From assembly GCA_963834015.1 (NCBI GenBank), contig CAWIAG010000004.1, positions 310,001-374,000 on the forward strand: 64,000 nt of DNA, given 5' to 3'. The notes beneath the pieces are model-generated. The model was not told where the DNA came from, ran no database searches, and saw only the letters and a list, made by a program, of their open reading frames with translations. Of this stretch, positions 8,929 to 18,361 are shown piece after piece. The DNA is from FEN-1297 sp963834015 (lineage in GTDB: Bacteria > Bacteroidota > Ignavibacteria > Ignavibacteriales > Ignavibacteriaceae). The first letter of the stretch is position 1. Each line of letters starts with the position of its first letter. A program made the translations under genes and the position numbers.

Positions 8929-9426
8929 ATGAAAAAGCAGTTTGTTTTAGTCGTTTATTTTTTTATTTTATTAAATTCTCAAAATTTATTTGCACAGTCG
9001 CCTCAGGGTAAACCATTAGGGTTTGGTATTATGGTTGGCGACCCGGTTGGTTTTACTGTAAAATATTGGATAAATAATGAAAATGCTTACGTGTTTGATT
9101 TAGCCTCCTCTTATTTCGGCAGCCCGCGCTTTGATGTTGATTATTTGTGGCACTTTGATGCATTTCATTCAGAAGTGGCAAAACTTTATGCCGGGCCTGG
9201 TGCCGCGCTGGGTTTCGGGAACGGGCATAGTTTTTATTATAATGATAACGGATCGTTAGTAAGAGAAGATAATACCGGCCTGGGTGTAAGGGGTGTATTC
9301 GGCCTTTCTGTAATTCCATTAAATACTCCTCTGGATATTTTTTGTGAGGTGGGATTGCTTGTCGGTTTGGTACCGGACTTTGGCTCCGCCGTTGATGCTT
9401 CTTTGGGTATTAGATTTTATCCGTAA
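8929..9426 (+). CDS. Exported small barrel-like protein of unknown function
   Basis: 165 residues when started at ATG 8929, which has the ribosome-binding site AGGAGA eight bases upstream and puts a clean signal peptide (MKKQFVL...NLFAQ, about residues 1-23) at the N-terminus. An in-frame ATG at 8884 would add 15 residues and bury the signal peptide, so I reject it. The mature part is rich in alternating glycine and aromatic residues (VGDPVGFTVKYW, YAGPGAALGFGNG, VGLLVGLVPDFG) and ends in an aromatic-rich SLGIRFYP, as in small outer-membrane beta barrels. No specific family recognised. Confidence 0.7.
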   Translation: MKKQFVLVVYFFILLNSQNLFAQSPQGKPLGFGIMVGDPVGFTVKYWINNENAYVFDLASSYFGSPRFDVDYLWHFDAFHSEVAKLYAGPGAALGFGNGHSFYYNDNGSLVREDNTGLGVRGVFGLSVIPLNTPLDIFCEVGLLVGLVPDFGSAVDASLGIRFYP

Positions 9427-9432
9427 TAATTT

Positions 9433-9472
9433 TTTTAAAAGAGAGTATGGTTTAACATACTCTCTTTTAAAA
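9433..9472. terminator. Bidirectional hairpin terminator
   Basis: A perfect 17-bp stem (9433-9449 with 9456-9472) and loop GTTTAA, with T-rich and A-rich outer arms. It lies seven bases after the barrel-like gene and just before the end of the convergent lipocalin gene, so it can serve both. Confidence 0.85.
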
Positions 9473-9487
9473 GTGAAGTGAAGCTTC

Positions 9488-10054
9488 TTAATATTTCTGA
9501 TCGGTCATTTCAAAATCCTTCGGGTTATAACCCTGATTACGGAGTATCCCGAATATATCATTTAAATCATCCTGCGATAATTTTGAAGTACGGCTTAATA
9601 TCCAGCCGTATTTCCTGTCCGGGCTGCCTACAAGTGCATACCTGTAATCTTTATCCAGGCCTATTATCCAGTAATCGCCCCAGAATAATGAAAATCCGAA
9701 TATTCTTACAAAACTGACTTTTAATTTGGAATTTGTCTTTGTATCGGCAACCTTGGCAATTCCTTTGGCCTCATTAACACTTCCGTCTTTTTCGGTACAA
9801 CGGTTTATTACATCAATACGCCCGTCTTCTCTGATCTTATAAGTTGCAGTAGTATTGCACGCACAGCTTCGTTGAAAACTGTTTGGTATCTTTGCAATCT
9901 CATACCAGAGCCCGGTATACTTTTGCAAATCAACAGAATTCACCGTTACCGGTTCACTTTTCTCAGAGTTCAGTTCCTGGCTTATTATTTTAGAATTCAT
10001 AATTAAAGATAGTAAAATCAGGCATGCAAATTTTATTGATATTAAATATTTCAT
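9488..10054 (-). CDS. Lipocalin family protein (Blc-like)
   Basis: 188 residues. A hydrophobic N-terminus (about 1-25) acts as an export signal; no lipobox cysteine is evident, unlike E. coli Blc. The lipocalin signature LQKYTGLWYEIAKIPNSFQ lies near residue 45, followed by the paired cysteines RSCACN and the family-typical WGDYWIIGLDKDYRYALVG and YGWILSRT. Bacterial lipocalins bind lipids or fatty acids in the envelope and are linked to membrane stress and lipid repair. It stands alone, convergent with the barrel-like gene. Confidence 0.9.
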   Translation of the reverse strand: MKYLISIKFACLILLSLIMNSKIISQELNSEKSEPVTVNSVDLQKYTGLWYEIAKIPNSFQRSCACNTTATYKIREDGRIDVINRCTEKDGSVNEAKGIAKVADTKTNSKLKVSFVRIFGFSLFWGDYWIIGLDKDYRYALVGSPDRKYGWILSRTSKLSQDDLNDIFGILRNQGYNPKDFEMTDQKY

Positions 10055-10219
10055 CTTGTCCCTTTTTATAAAATTAAAAATTTATTTTTATAAATATAGC
10101 TTTACAAACGATTTTTTGTTGTGACTTCTTTGGAGGCAGGGGCGAAATTCCGTAGCACAGATTAACAATCTGTGCGTGCAAAAATTTTGTAGGCCGCGTC
10201 ACTATGTGAGATGAATTCG

Positions 10220-10471
10220 TAACTGAAGTTACACAAATATTGTTTAAAGTAACCCCGACATTTATGTCGGGGATCGCTAAATTACAAAATATGTTCGGCT
10301 TTAGCCAAAATGATATGAAAATTTTGGCTTGAACCATAGGCTAATCCGCCTCCGGTGGAAAAGCCTATGAAGTCCGGGTTCCATTATTATCCGAGTTTCA
10401 CATAGTGATAGCTATGCCAAAAACCCGGGGCTACTGAAGAAAAATTTTTAGTACCTGCGTAACTTCAGTTA
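10220..10471. repeat. Intergenic inverted-end repeat element, copy 3 (complete)
   Basis: About 250 bases. The left end TAACTGAAGTTACACA begins at 10220; the right end, read on the minus strand, is TAACTGAAGTTACGCAGG and ends at 10471. Inside are a hairpin CCCCGACAT/ATGTCGGGG (10253-10272), the block TTCGGCTTTAGCCAAAATGA and a CCGGGTT/AACCCGG pair around 10375-10428. The outermost three bases of the right end are the stop codon of the prolyl oligopeptidase gene. The rest of the 10055-10468 gap holds nothing else recognisable. Confidence 0.7.
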
Positions 10472-12229
10472 ATAAATTGTTTTTACACCCAGATTCTTAA
10501 AAATAAATGACCATATATCGGTCTGTTCTTCTATAATTTTATCTGTTGGCTTTCCGGCGCCGTGCCCTGCGCGTGTTTCAATTCTTATAAGTATTGGGTT
10601 TTTGCCTTTATATTTTTCCTGAAGTGTGGCTATATACTTAAATGAATGTGCCGGAACTACTCTGTCGTCATGGTCTGCTGTTGTAACAAGAATAGCAGGG
10701 TATTTTATTCCCGGTTTAATATTGTGAATAGGCGAATATTTGTACAAATTATTAAACTGAGCTGAGTCGCTGCTAGCACCGTATTCATTTACCCACGCCC
10801 AGCCGATTGTAAATTTCTGGTAACGCAGCATATCCATAACACCAACCTGGGGGATTGCAACTCTGAATAAATCAGGCCGCTGATTTACAACTGCACCGAT
10901 TAAAAGTCCGCCATTCGAGGCTCCGTTAATTGCAAGCTTTTGAGGGGATGTATATTTGTTTTTTATCAGATACTCCGCCGCGGCTATAAAATCATCAAAC
11001 ACATTTTGCTTTTTATCAAGCATACCTGCAGTGTGCCAATCTTCTCCATATTCACTTCCCCCGCGTATGTTGGCTATTGCAAGCACTCCGCCGTTTTCAA
11101 GAAGAATTAACCTGGAAATGCTGAATGCAGGATTTATACTTATATCAAAACCGCCGTATCCGTATAGTAAAGCCGGGTTATTGCCGTTTAATTTTAAATC
11201 TTTTTTGTGAACAATAAACATAGGCACTTTTGTGCCGTCTTTGCTCTTATAAAATATTTGTTCTGTTGTATAATTGCTGAAGTCAAAATCAATTTCAGGT
11301 TTGTGCAGAACCGATGAAGATTTCGTATCAACATCAAACTTATAAATAGTTGTTGGAAAAGTGAACGATGTAAAAGCATAAAAAGCGGTTTTATCTTCAG
11401 GCTTTCCGCTGAATCCGCCTACGGTTCCAATCGCCGGCAGTTTAATTACTTCTTCTGATTTCCCGTCTAAATCATATATATAATCCTGGCTGTAAGCATC
11501 TTTTGTATATTCAACAAATAATTTACCGCCGATAATTGAAGCAGACTGCAATACGGATTCCTTTTCCGGCAGTATTGTTTCCCAGTTTTTTTCACCGGGA
11601 TTTTGCGGATCAATTAATACAAGACGGTACTTCGGGGCATTTTTATTGGTCAAAACAAGAAGTTTACTGCCTATATTATCGACTACATTATAATTGTTAT
11701 CAAAATTTTCAATTATTTTCACAATACCTGAATTGGGATTCTGAAGGTCTTTTGCATAAAGTTCATTATTGCTTGTCCCGGTTGACAAATAAAAAAGTAA
11801 AAATCTTTCATCATCGGTTGTCTGTGCGTTTACTATTAATTTAGGGGCAGTACTGTCCGCAAAAATTAAACTATCAAGTTTTTGATCATTACCTATTTTA
11901 TGATAGTATATCTTATGGAATTCATTGCTTGAAACTAATTCTTTCCCTTGCTCCGGTTCCGGGTAACGGCTGTAAAAAAATCCGTCTTTATACCATGAAA
12001 TGCCGGAGAATTTTATCCACTTTAAATTATCATTTAGCTTTTGTTTTGAAGCTACATCCATAACGAAAAATTCATTCCAGTCTGAGCCTCCGGATGCGGT
12101 GCCGTAAGCAAAATACTTACCGTCTTTTGAAACAGCATAGGTAGTTAATGAAACAGTGCCGTCTGACGACAGTTTATTCGGGTCTAAAAAAAGTTCAGGC
12201 TTAGCACTTAGGTCGCTCTGAATGTACAA
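10469..12229 (-). CDS. Prolyl oligopeptidase, catalytic C-terminal part (split by frameshift)
   Basis: 586 residues counted from a TTG at 12229, which is not a natural start: homologous sequence continues upstream in this frame to about 12256 (NDGLQNQSVLYIQ) and then into the other frame. It holds most of the seven-bladed propeller and the S9 peptidase domain, with nucleophile Ser in NGASNGGLL, acid Asp in DHDDRVVPAHS and His in RAGHGAGKP. Such enzymes cut short proline-containing peptides after Pro; the signal peptide on the N-terminal part suggests periplasmic action. Together with 12208-12582 it makes one gene of about 700 codons with a -1 shift between the parts. The stop codon lies in the end of a repeat element. 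Confidence 0.88.
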   Translation of the reverse strand: MYIQSDLSAKPELFLDPNKLSSDGTVSLTTYAVSKDGKYFAYGTASGGSDWNEFFVMDVASKQKLNDNLKWIKFSGISWYKDGFFYSRYPEPEQGKELVSSNEFHKIYYHKIGNDQKLDSLIFADSTAPKLIVNAQTTDDERFLLFYLSTGTSNNELYAKDLQNPNSGIVKIIENFDNNYNVVDNIGSKLLVLTNKNAPKYRLVLIDPQNPGEKNWETILPEKESVLQSASIIGGKLFVEYTKDAYSQDYIYDLDGKSEEVIKLPAIGTVGGFSGKPEDKTAFYAFTSFTFPTTIYKFDVDTKSSSVLHKPEIDFDFSNYTTEQIFYKSKDGTKVPMFIVHKKDLKLNGNNPALLYGYGGFDISINPAFSISRLILLENGGVLAIANIRGGSEYGEDWHTAGMLDKKQNVFDDFIAAAEYLIKNKYTSPQKLAINGASNGGLLIGAVVNQRPDLFRVAIPQVGVMDMLRYQKFTIGWAWVNEYGASSDSAQFNNLYKYSPIHNIKPGIKYPAILVTTADHDDRVVPAHSFKYIATLQEKYKGKNPILIRIETRAGHGAGKPTDKIIEEQTDIWSFIFKNLGVKTIY

Positions 12230-12582
12230 TACACTTTGGTTTTGAAGCCCGTCGTTTTTAAAAAGAAGTAATTGGAACCTCCCTTAAATGGGACGGAATA
12301 TTTTGGGTAGTTCCAGAGTTTTTCAAGGCGTTCCTTAATTTTATCCCTGTAAGTGATTTTATTCAGGTATCCGTAAGTAACTTCGTTCTCTTTTTTCACC
12401 CATTCGCTTACGGCTTTTGCCGTATCATCCTCCAGCCACCGGTAAGGATCATTCACAACTGTGCCGAAATAATTGTCTTTAGTGTTGTCTTTGTAAGTTT
12501 TAGGGTACTTCAGTGCCTGGGGGTAACTTGTCATAATAAAAACCGTTAAAAGAAATAAAATAAGGTTTAATTTGTTAAACAT
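12208..12582 (-). CDS. Prolyl oligopeptidase, N-terminal part (split by frameshift)
   Basis: 124 residues in frame: a signal peptide (about 1-22) then the S9A N-terminal region with YPKTYKDN, NDPYRWLEDD and VKKENEVTYGYL. Homology ends at YFFLK; the remaining residues in this frame are not family-like and reach a stop at 12208. At that point the DNA reads TTC TTT TTA AAA ACG. Shifting by -1 on the T TTA AAA heptamer (12262-12256) gives NDGLQNQS and continues into the catalytic part. This is either loss of one A in a homopolymer, an assembly error, or programmed frameshifting. Confidence 0.8.
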   Translation of the reverse strand: MFNKLNLILFLLTVFIMTSYPQALKYPKTYKDNTKDNYFGTVVNDPYRWLEDDTAKAVSEWVKKENEVTYGYLNKITYRDKIKERLEKLWNYPKYSVPFKGGSNYFFLKTTGFKTKVYCTFRAT

Positions 12583-12811
12583 GCAAAACTCCGTTTGAGT
12601 TTATAAATATTACGTAATTATAATAAAAATGTCTGCTAACAGGCAAGAAAAATATGATTGACGGGAAATCATTTTATATATTTATAACCAGGAAAATTTA
12701 ATAAATGAGTCTACTTGTGTGATGCAGGATATAACTGTTTTGACAAGTAAGGCCAAAAGTATTATAATTTCATGCAAATTAAAATAATTTTATTCAATAA
12801 AGGAGAAAAAT

Positions 12812-13240
12812 ATGCCGGTTAGAAAAGCTAATTCGGAATGGCGCGGAGATTTAAAAAGCGGTAGCGGAAATATTAGTACGGAATCCGGAATTTTAAAAAA
12901 CGTAGCGTATAATTTTATTTCAAGGTTTGATAAAGGCGATGAAACAAACCCGGAAGAATTAATTGGTGCGGCTCATTCTGCTTGTTATTCAATGGCTCTT
13001 TCAAATATGCTCTCAGGTGAAGGATTTAAAGTAAATTTTGTAAGAACAGAAGATAAAGTTCACATTGATAAAGTCGGCGATGGATTTTCTATTACAAAGA
13101 TAGAGATTAATTGTGAAGCAAGTATAGAAAATATAGATGAGCCTGCATTTAAAAAATTTGCCGAAGATGCAAAAAAAGGCTGCCCGGTATCAAAAGCGCT
13201 GGCAGGCGTTGAATTTGTGCTTACAGCAAATTTAAAGTAA
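12812..13240 (+). CDS. OsmC family peroxidase
   Basis: 142 residues, the usual OsmC length. Peroxidatic and resolving cysteines are visible: Cys58 in AAHSACYSMAL and Cys124 in KKGCPVSKAL. Family members reduce organic hydroperoxides in the cytosol using lipoyl or dithiol reductants. The start ATG has AAGGAG about eight bases upstream. A terminator follows, so the gene is monocistronic. Confidence 0.95.
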   Translation: MPVRKANSEWRGDLKSGSGNISTESGILKNVAYNFISRFDKGDETNPEELIGAAHSACYSMALSNMLSGEGFKVNFVRTEDKVHIDKVGDGFSITKIEINCEASIENIDEPAFKKFAEDAKKGCPVSKALAGVEFVLTANLK

Positions 13241-13260
13241 AAAAACAAAAAATATAATGA

Positions 13261-13290
13261 ACGGATGCCCTTACCCGGCATCCGTTTTTT
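13261..13290 (+). terminator. Rho-independent terminator after OsmC gene
   Basis: Nine-bp stem ACGGATGCC (13261-13269) with GGCATCCGT (13277-13285), a seven-base loop and a run of Ts to about 13292. It lies between convergent genes and its minus-strand tail is also fairly T-rich, so it may work both ways. Confidence 0.9.
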
Positions 13291-13306
13291 TTATACTTTG
13301 CGGATC

Positions 13307-13597
13307 CTATCCGGCTAAAAGGTGTTCAAACTCTTTATGACGCTTTATATATGTTGCCACATAAGAACAAGTCGGAATGATTTTAAACCCTTTCTCTTCT
13401 GCAAACTTCAACCCTTTAAGAACAATCACTCCGGCAATACCCTGACTTCGTAATTCATCGGGTACATATGTTTTAAACATATTCATTACATTATTATCAA
13501 CAATTAAATATCTCAGGTATGCTTCGCTGCCGTTTACAACCGTATAAAATTTATTGTCTTCTATGTTATGTTTTATTTCTATGCTCATATTATTCAT
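13307..13597 (-). CDS. Small GNAT-type N-acetyltransferase (YidJ-like)
   Basis: 96 residues. It matches the short GNAT subfamily: the acetyl-CoA-binding stretch ELRSQGIAGVIVLKGLKFAEEKG and the C-terminal IPTCSYVATYIKRHKEF, where the cysteine and tyrosine are typical of this group. These proteins acetylate unknown small acceptors. It starts MNNMSIE; the second Met could also be used. It is convergent with the OsmC gene and separated from the hydrolase gene behind it by about 70 bases. Confidence 0.85.
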   Translation of the reverse strand: MNNMSIEIKHNIEDNKFYTVVNGSEAYLRYLIVDNNVMNMFKTYVPDELRSQGIAGVIVLKGLKFAEEKGFKIIPTCSYVATYIKRHKEFEHLLAG

Positions 13598-13667
13598 ATT
13601 TAAATATAAAATAATAAAAACATTTCAAATGTAAATGCAAGCACAAAATTATATGTCTTCTATCCTC

Positions 13668-14864
13668 CTATGCTAAAAATGCCGAAGTATTTTGCATTAC
13701 AAGCTTAAAGGATTTATCTACCTGAACTTTATATTTTTCATTTATAGGAAAGGGCGTAACGTGATTGTAAGGATATTCAAAGTCTAAAACGTCCAGGCGT
13801 GTATTTATATTTCCGGGTCCTCCTGTAAGGGTATTTGAAACTCCGGATGGCGGTACAACCTCATCCTTTACTAAGGCTGTGGCGCTTATTCTTTCATGTA
13901 TCTGGTGAAGGCGTTTCTCCCGCAGGTCTTTGTAATGTTTTTGGCTGATTAAAGAAGCAAAATAACTCCGGTCAATAGACATGCCCCTGAAATAATGTTC
14001 TAGCCTTCTTTCCAGTAATGGCTTGTTATCCAACTGCTGCTCAAAAAAATTTTCTACGGTTGTGGATGCCCTCAAATCTATTATGTAACGGGAAACAGGC
14101 ATCATTTTATCAAATGTTGCCCCGCCGCAGAATATAACAAGCCGTGAATTGTCCAACTCCTTATTGGGATTGTCCATCAAAAGCAGTAATGAGAAAAATG
14201 CACCGATTGAATAACCGAAAAAATCAATACTGGCCCCCGGCGATATATTTTTTTCAAAACCCATCCTTATTGATTTTAATAAAGCGCAGAAATCCTTATA
14301 GGTCTGCAAGCCCGATAAAAAGAATCTTTGCGGGCTGTTTTCAAGTCTTTCACTTATCGCTGCATTTATAAAGGATGATTTGGCATTCGATGATTTGTTG
14401 GCTCTTTGTATAGCTATTTTATTCATTAGCCGTGAATCCGACCACGCGTATGGCGCCCTGTTCATGTGAAACGCTATCGGGAAGAGTATAATTGTTTTAC
14501 CCGTCTGTCTTGCCAGTTCATAGGCCCAAGGGTAATATTTATCCCACTTCTTTTCATTTAATCCGTGAAATAAAAATATTATTCCCTCGGATTGTGAACA
14601 TCCGGTATTCTGTATGGAGTAATATTCAAATATATTGTTACTTGAAATGTTATAATCATTTATACCTGTCAGGAATTGGGGATCGGGCTGACCGGTAAAA
14701 TTATTATCACCGGCAGGAATACTTGCACTAGTTCTAAATAAATTTGTTCCGCCTGAAGTAAAGTGTCTTTTTTGTATACTTACTGAAAGATCTTTTAACT
14801 CTGTTGTTGTAACAATATTATCAAAAGCATCTTTTAATCTCTTATAAAGGATGTCATAAATCAT
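13668..14864 (-). CDS. Alpha/beta hydrolase, DUF6051-like
   Basis: 398 residues without a signal peptide. The hydrolase domain starts at about residue 93 (IIFLFHGLNEKKWDKYY, oxyanion HG motif). The nucleophile elbow is FFGYSIGAFF, a probable acid lies in VKDEVVPPSGV and a His in YPYNHVTPFPI near the C-terminus. Length and the HGLNEKKWDKY pattern match a family of Bacteroidota hydrolases that I recall as DUF6051; the substrate is unknown. Its own start is at 14864 after an AT-rich leader. Confidence 0.7.
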   Translation of the reverse strand: MIYDILYKRLKDAFDNIVTTTELKDLSVSIQKRHFTSGGTNLFRTSASIPAGDNNFTGQPDPQFLTGINDYNISSNNIFEYYSIQNTGCSQSEGIIFLFHGLNEKKWDKYYPWAYELARQTGKTIILFPIAFHMNRAPYAWSDSRLMNKIAIQRANKSSNAKSSFINAAISERLENSPQRFFLSGLQTYKDFCALLKSIRMGFEKNISPGASIDFFGYSIGAFFSLLLLMDNPNKELDNSRLVIFCGGATFDKMMPVSRYIIDLRASTTVENFFEQQLDNKPLLERRLEHYFRGMSIDRSYFASLISQKHYKDLREKRLHQIHERISATALVKDEVVPPSGVSNTLTGGPGNINTRLDVLDFEYPYNHVTPFPINEKYKVQVDKSFKLVMQNTSAFLA

Positions 14865-15059
14865 GTTTATATTACGCCGTTAGTTTATTTGATACCTGGA
14901 TCTGATTAGGATATTATTCAGTAAGCTTTATGTCAATAAGATTGGTCTTTTTTTTTATGATCTGTAATTTGCAAATAATCCCGTTAAGGATTTGTAAAAG
15001 AATTGTAAATACAATAGGCCCGAATTTAACTTAATTCAGAAGGAAAGTTTAATAATTTG

Positions 15060-15341
15060 CTGAAATTACATAAATGATATTTAAAGTAACCCCGGGATTT
15101 ATGCCGGGGACTTGAAATTACAAATCAGTGTCGGCTTTTCCGCCAGAGGCGGATGAGCCTTCGGCTCAAGCCAAAATGATTTTTTATAAGTAATTCTTCT
15201 TAGTGATTCTTAGTGTCTTAGTGGTAAAATGTCTTTCCTAAAAGAAAACTTAACGCTTAAAACTTCAGAACGCTTAGTCTTACTAATAACTTTCAGACAG
15301 ACTCCCGCTTAATAAAATCTTTAATATCTGCGTAAACTTAA
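15060..15341. repeat. Intergenic inverted-end repeat element, copy 4 (complete, divergent)
   Basis: The left end TGAAATTACATAAATGATA at about 15060 and right end AATATCTGCGTAAACTTA at about 15323-15341 are variants of the family ends. Inside lie CCCCGGGATTTATGCCGGGG, the TCGGCTTTTCCG block, AAGCCAAAATGAT and the CTTAGTG block at about 15197-15228. It fills the middle of the 14865-15623 gap. On both sides I see only AT-rich sequence without coding potential. Confidence 0.6.
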
Positions 15342-15623
15342 ATAATTCATTGTGTTTTCGGTTATCATTGCAACATAATACTTTAAACATTTCGATTAAT
15401 CTTATTGTCATATATAGTAAAGAAAAAACAATGGTTCATCAGTGTTGTAAGAGTAATTTAACCATAGAATTTACTATTTTCACCATCAAGGTCACGTTTT
15501 ATTGTTCCAAAGCATTTGCGTTTTTCAATAATTATCATTTACTTAGAAACTATTAGTTTCGTTTTACCACGGAAAGTATTATTACTAATGAAAAAGCGGG
15601 ACATTTGATATTCAGAACTATAA

Positions 15624-15950
15624 ATGATTGCAAATAAACAATTAATATCGATATTAATCCTGTCTGCAGTTCTGTTTATATACGGATGTGCCGGATCAAA
15701 TAGTACTTTACCGGCAAAATTCGTTGTCGGTAATATCGTCGTAGTTGGCAATGAACCTTTTACCAAATTAGCATTGCAAACCGGACCGTCAGGTATAATT
15801 TTACTCGACTGCGACAAAGAAACTAAAGATTTTCTTCTTAATAATCAGGGCAGGAATGTAAAGATTTTTTATGAAATAAGAGACGATACTAAAGCCCCTA
15901 ATGCTGTGTATGTTAAAAAATATGAATTTATCTCTAAGGAGATTCAATAA
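15624..15950 (+). CDS. Small lipoprotein of unknown function
   Basis: 108 residues. A lipoprotein signal peptide with lipobox LFIYGCAGS (Cys about residue 22) marks it as membrane-anchored on the periplasmic side. The remaining ~85 residues look like one small beta domain (KFVVGNIVVVGNEPFTKLALQ, then NVKIFYEIRDD), as in small OB-like lipoproteins. No known family recognised. It lies 130 bases before the metalloprotease gene on the same strand. Confidence 0.7.
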   Translation: MIANKQLISILILSAVLFIYGCAGSNSTLPAKFVVGNIVVVGNEPFTKLALQTGPSGIILLDCDKETKDFLLNNQGRNVKIFYEIRDDTKAPNAVYVKKYEFISKEIQ

Positions 15951-16079
15951 AAAGTAACAATTCTTTTAAAGTATTGTATAATCTATTCAATAAAGAGAAT
16001 ATTTTGACTTGACAGTTGGTAAATACAACTCGACCTTCGAAGTCATTTTATTAATTAATTTGTAAATATTGAGGTCAGT

Positions 16080-18359
16080 ATGCGTTTTATTTGTTATTTA
16101 ACAATTTTCACAATCATCATTTCTTATTCTGCATTGTCACAGAAAAAAATACTTAAAGTTCCCCGTAAAGGAACATCCATTCATAAAAAATATCCAATGG
16201 ATGGTACGCCTCTTTTGTGGAAGCAGGATCAGGCTGTTGCAGAATGGGTTAAAGCGCACCCTGATTATAATAAACAAAAACTTGCGAAAACCACCGGCAC
16301 ATATAGTGTTGGATCAACCCATTCCTGGTGGTCCCAGGATTTTTCAACCGGCAACTATTATGAGGTTCCTTCAACTTGCGAGGCGGTAGGGCCTAACAGT
16401 TATATTTTTGTTGAAACTGCACAGTTAAGCAGCGGCAAAGTGATTCAGTCCGAGATTGACTCTGTTGAAAACGTCTTCGAAAATGAAACGCCTGCTAATG
16501 CCAATAAAGGTATTTTTGCAACGGATACTTCTGCTTTCGGAAATCCCCCTGATATTAGCAGCGATCCAAGAATTATTGTCCTGCTTCTGGATATTCAATC
16601 AGGCGATAATAGCTCCAGCGGCTATGAAGCAGGTTATTTTAACTCTCTTAATGAGACACCTAGCGCAAACAGTAATGACGCAAATATTATTTATATAGAC
16701 TGCTATACTACTGATCTTTCAACTTCCGATGGATTGGAAACTGCCGAAGCAACATGTGCGCACGAGTTTCAGCATATGATTAACTGGAATTACCATCAAA
16801 CAAATCCGGAAATAACATTTGTAAATGAAGGCTGCTCTATGCTTGCGGAAGTAAATTGCGGGTATCCGCCGTTTTACCCTGACCTTTACGAGGATTACAC
16901 AAACTATTCTCTTTTTAACTGGGATAGTGATCCTACCCTGGCTTTAATAGATTATTCGCGCACACAAAGATATTTTATTTACTGGCTTGACCAGTTTGGT
17001 ATTGGAATTTTTAAACATGTCGTTCAGGACAACCAGGTAGGATTAGCGGGTCTTGAAAATGCCCTTGCAACAGACGGCCAGACACAATCATTTACACAGT
17101 ATTTTATTGACTGGCTTATTGCAAATAAATTTGAAAATACAAATCAAGGTAATTTATATGGATATCCGTTTCATACCGGGCTTGCTCAGGCAGAAAGTAA
17201 ATATACGTATTATAATCCGAATGTTAGTGTTACAGATACGGTATATCAATTGGCAGCCGAATATATAACTTTTACAGGCGGCAGCAATCTTAATATAACT
17301 TTCACAACTCCATCCTCAAGTAATTTGGTAATTAAAGCCATAGAAGAAGGAACTTATTCAAACAGCGTTGTTACCGTCCCCCTAAACACCGCTTTTTCAG
17401 TATCAAATTATGGCAGCACATTTACTTCTGTAAATTTTGTTATTATAGATACTAATACAACTGATGCTACTCCCCAGGTATATTCCTATACTGCAACGGG
17501 TACGGCTCCTTCATCCGAAACAGTACTGCAGTGGGACAATACGGAACCAATTGGATATTTTCCTTTGAGTCCTAAAGATACTATTTGTGTTACATTCAAC
17601 GCCATTGCCGGAGGAAGACTTGATTCAATCAGGGTTGCGCTTGCCAATGCAGGTTCTTTTACGGGAGGTATATGGACCTACACGGGATATAATTCCACCT
17701 CATCAACTCTTACTACGCCTCTCGGAACTCTTTTAGCTTCGATAACCGCTTCAATTTCGACTAATGCTGAAGTTGTGAATCCCAATGGTGAATATCCTTA
17801 TGCTCAGCCATTTAGTAACTGGAGTACTGTTAATTTAAGTTCTGATAATATTTCAACAAACAATCCTTTTGCAGTTGGTTTTGTTGTAAAAGCCGATTCA
17901 GTTACTCCGCTTGTAACTAATTATCCCGGACAGGATGACTATCATAGTTATAGCTATTTAAGAACAGGCGATGGTGTTAGTACGCCCGGTTGGTATTATA
18001 TAACTACAAGTGATACAGCAATTGCAATTTATTTGATACGCGCATACGTTAGTTTAACAGTTGACGGGGTAAAGCAGGAAATTGAATTGACTCCGAAGAA
18101 TTTTTCTTTATCGCAGAATTATCCTAACCCTTTTAACCCCTCCACTATGATTAATTTTGGGGTTCCTGCGGCCGGAAGAGTGAAAATAGTTGTTTATAAT
18201 CAGTTGGGACAGCAGGTAGCTGTTATTGCAAACAGGGAATATCCGGCGGGTAATTATTCTGTCAATTTTAACGCTTCTTCACTTGCCAGCGGTGTTTATT
18301 ATTACAGGATTGAAACAGGCAGCTTCACCCAGACTAAAAAGATGCTCCTTTTAAAATAG
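16080..18359 (+). CDS. T9SS-exported HEFQH zinc metalloprotease (M30-like)
   Basis: 759 residues. A signal peptide covers about 1-20. The zinc site is CAHEFQHMIN, with His228, Glu229 and His232; Glu250 or Glu257 in VNEGCSMLAE is the likely third ligand, as in hyicolysin-like M30 peptidases. The middle (about 390-650) is beta-sandwich-like sequence. The C-terminus from about 670 is a type A T9SS sorting domain: NYPNPFNPST at 680, GQQVAVIANREYPAG, then SGVYYYRIETG and TKKMLLLK. It is thus probably a secreted or surface-attached protease. Confidence 0.85.
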   Translation: MRFICYLTIFTIIISYSALSQKKILKVPRKGTSIHKKYPMDGTPLLWKQDQAVAEWVKAHPDYNKQKLAKTTGTYSVGSTHSWWSQDFSTGNYYEVPSTCEAVGPNSYIFVETAQLSSGKVIQSEIDSVENVFENETPANANKGIFATDTSAFGNPPDISSDPRIIVLLLDIQSGDNSSSGYEAGYFNSLNETPSANSNDANIIYIDCYTTDLSTSDGLETAEATCAHEFQHMINWNYHQTNPEITFVNEGCSMLAEVNCGYPPFYPDLYEDYTNYSLFNWDSDPTLALIDYSRTQRYFIYWLDQFGIGIFKHVVQDNQVGLAGLENALATDGQTQSFTQYFIDWLIANKFENTNQGNLYGYPFHTGLAQAESKYTYYNPNVSVTDTVYQLAAEYITFTGGSNLNITFTTPSSSNLVIKAIEEGTYSNSVVTVPLNTAFSVSNYGSTFTSVNFVIIDTNTTDATPQVYSYTATGTAPSSETVLQWDNTEPIGYFPLSPKDTICVTFNAIAGGRLDSIRVALANAGSFTGGIWTYTGYNSTSSTLTTPLGTLLASITASISTNAEVVNPNGEYPYAQPFSNWSTVNLSSDNISTNNPFAVGFVVKADSVTPLVTNYPGQDDYHSYSYLRTGDGVSTPGWYYITTSDTAIAIYLIRAYVSLTVDGVKQEIELTPKNFSLSQNYPNPFNPSTMINFGVPAAGRVKIVVYNQLGQQVAVIANREYPAGNYSVNFNASSLASGVYYYRIETGSFTQTKKMLLLK

Positions 18360-18361
18360 TA

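Noticed and set aside
10074..10337. Minus-strand open frame of 87 codons
   Set aside because: It lies mainly in the intergenic repeat element; the translation has no family features and similar sequence elsewhere is not open.
15350..15556. Plus-strand frame of 68 codons before the small lipoprotein
   Set aside because: No ribosome site, biased AT-rich composition and no recognisable sequence.
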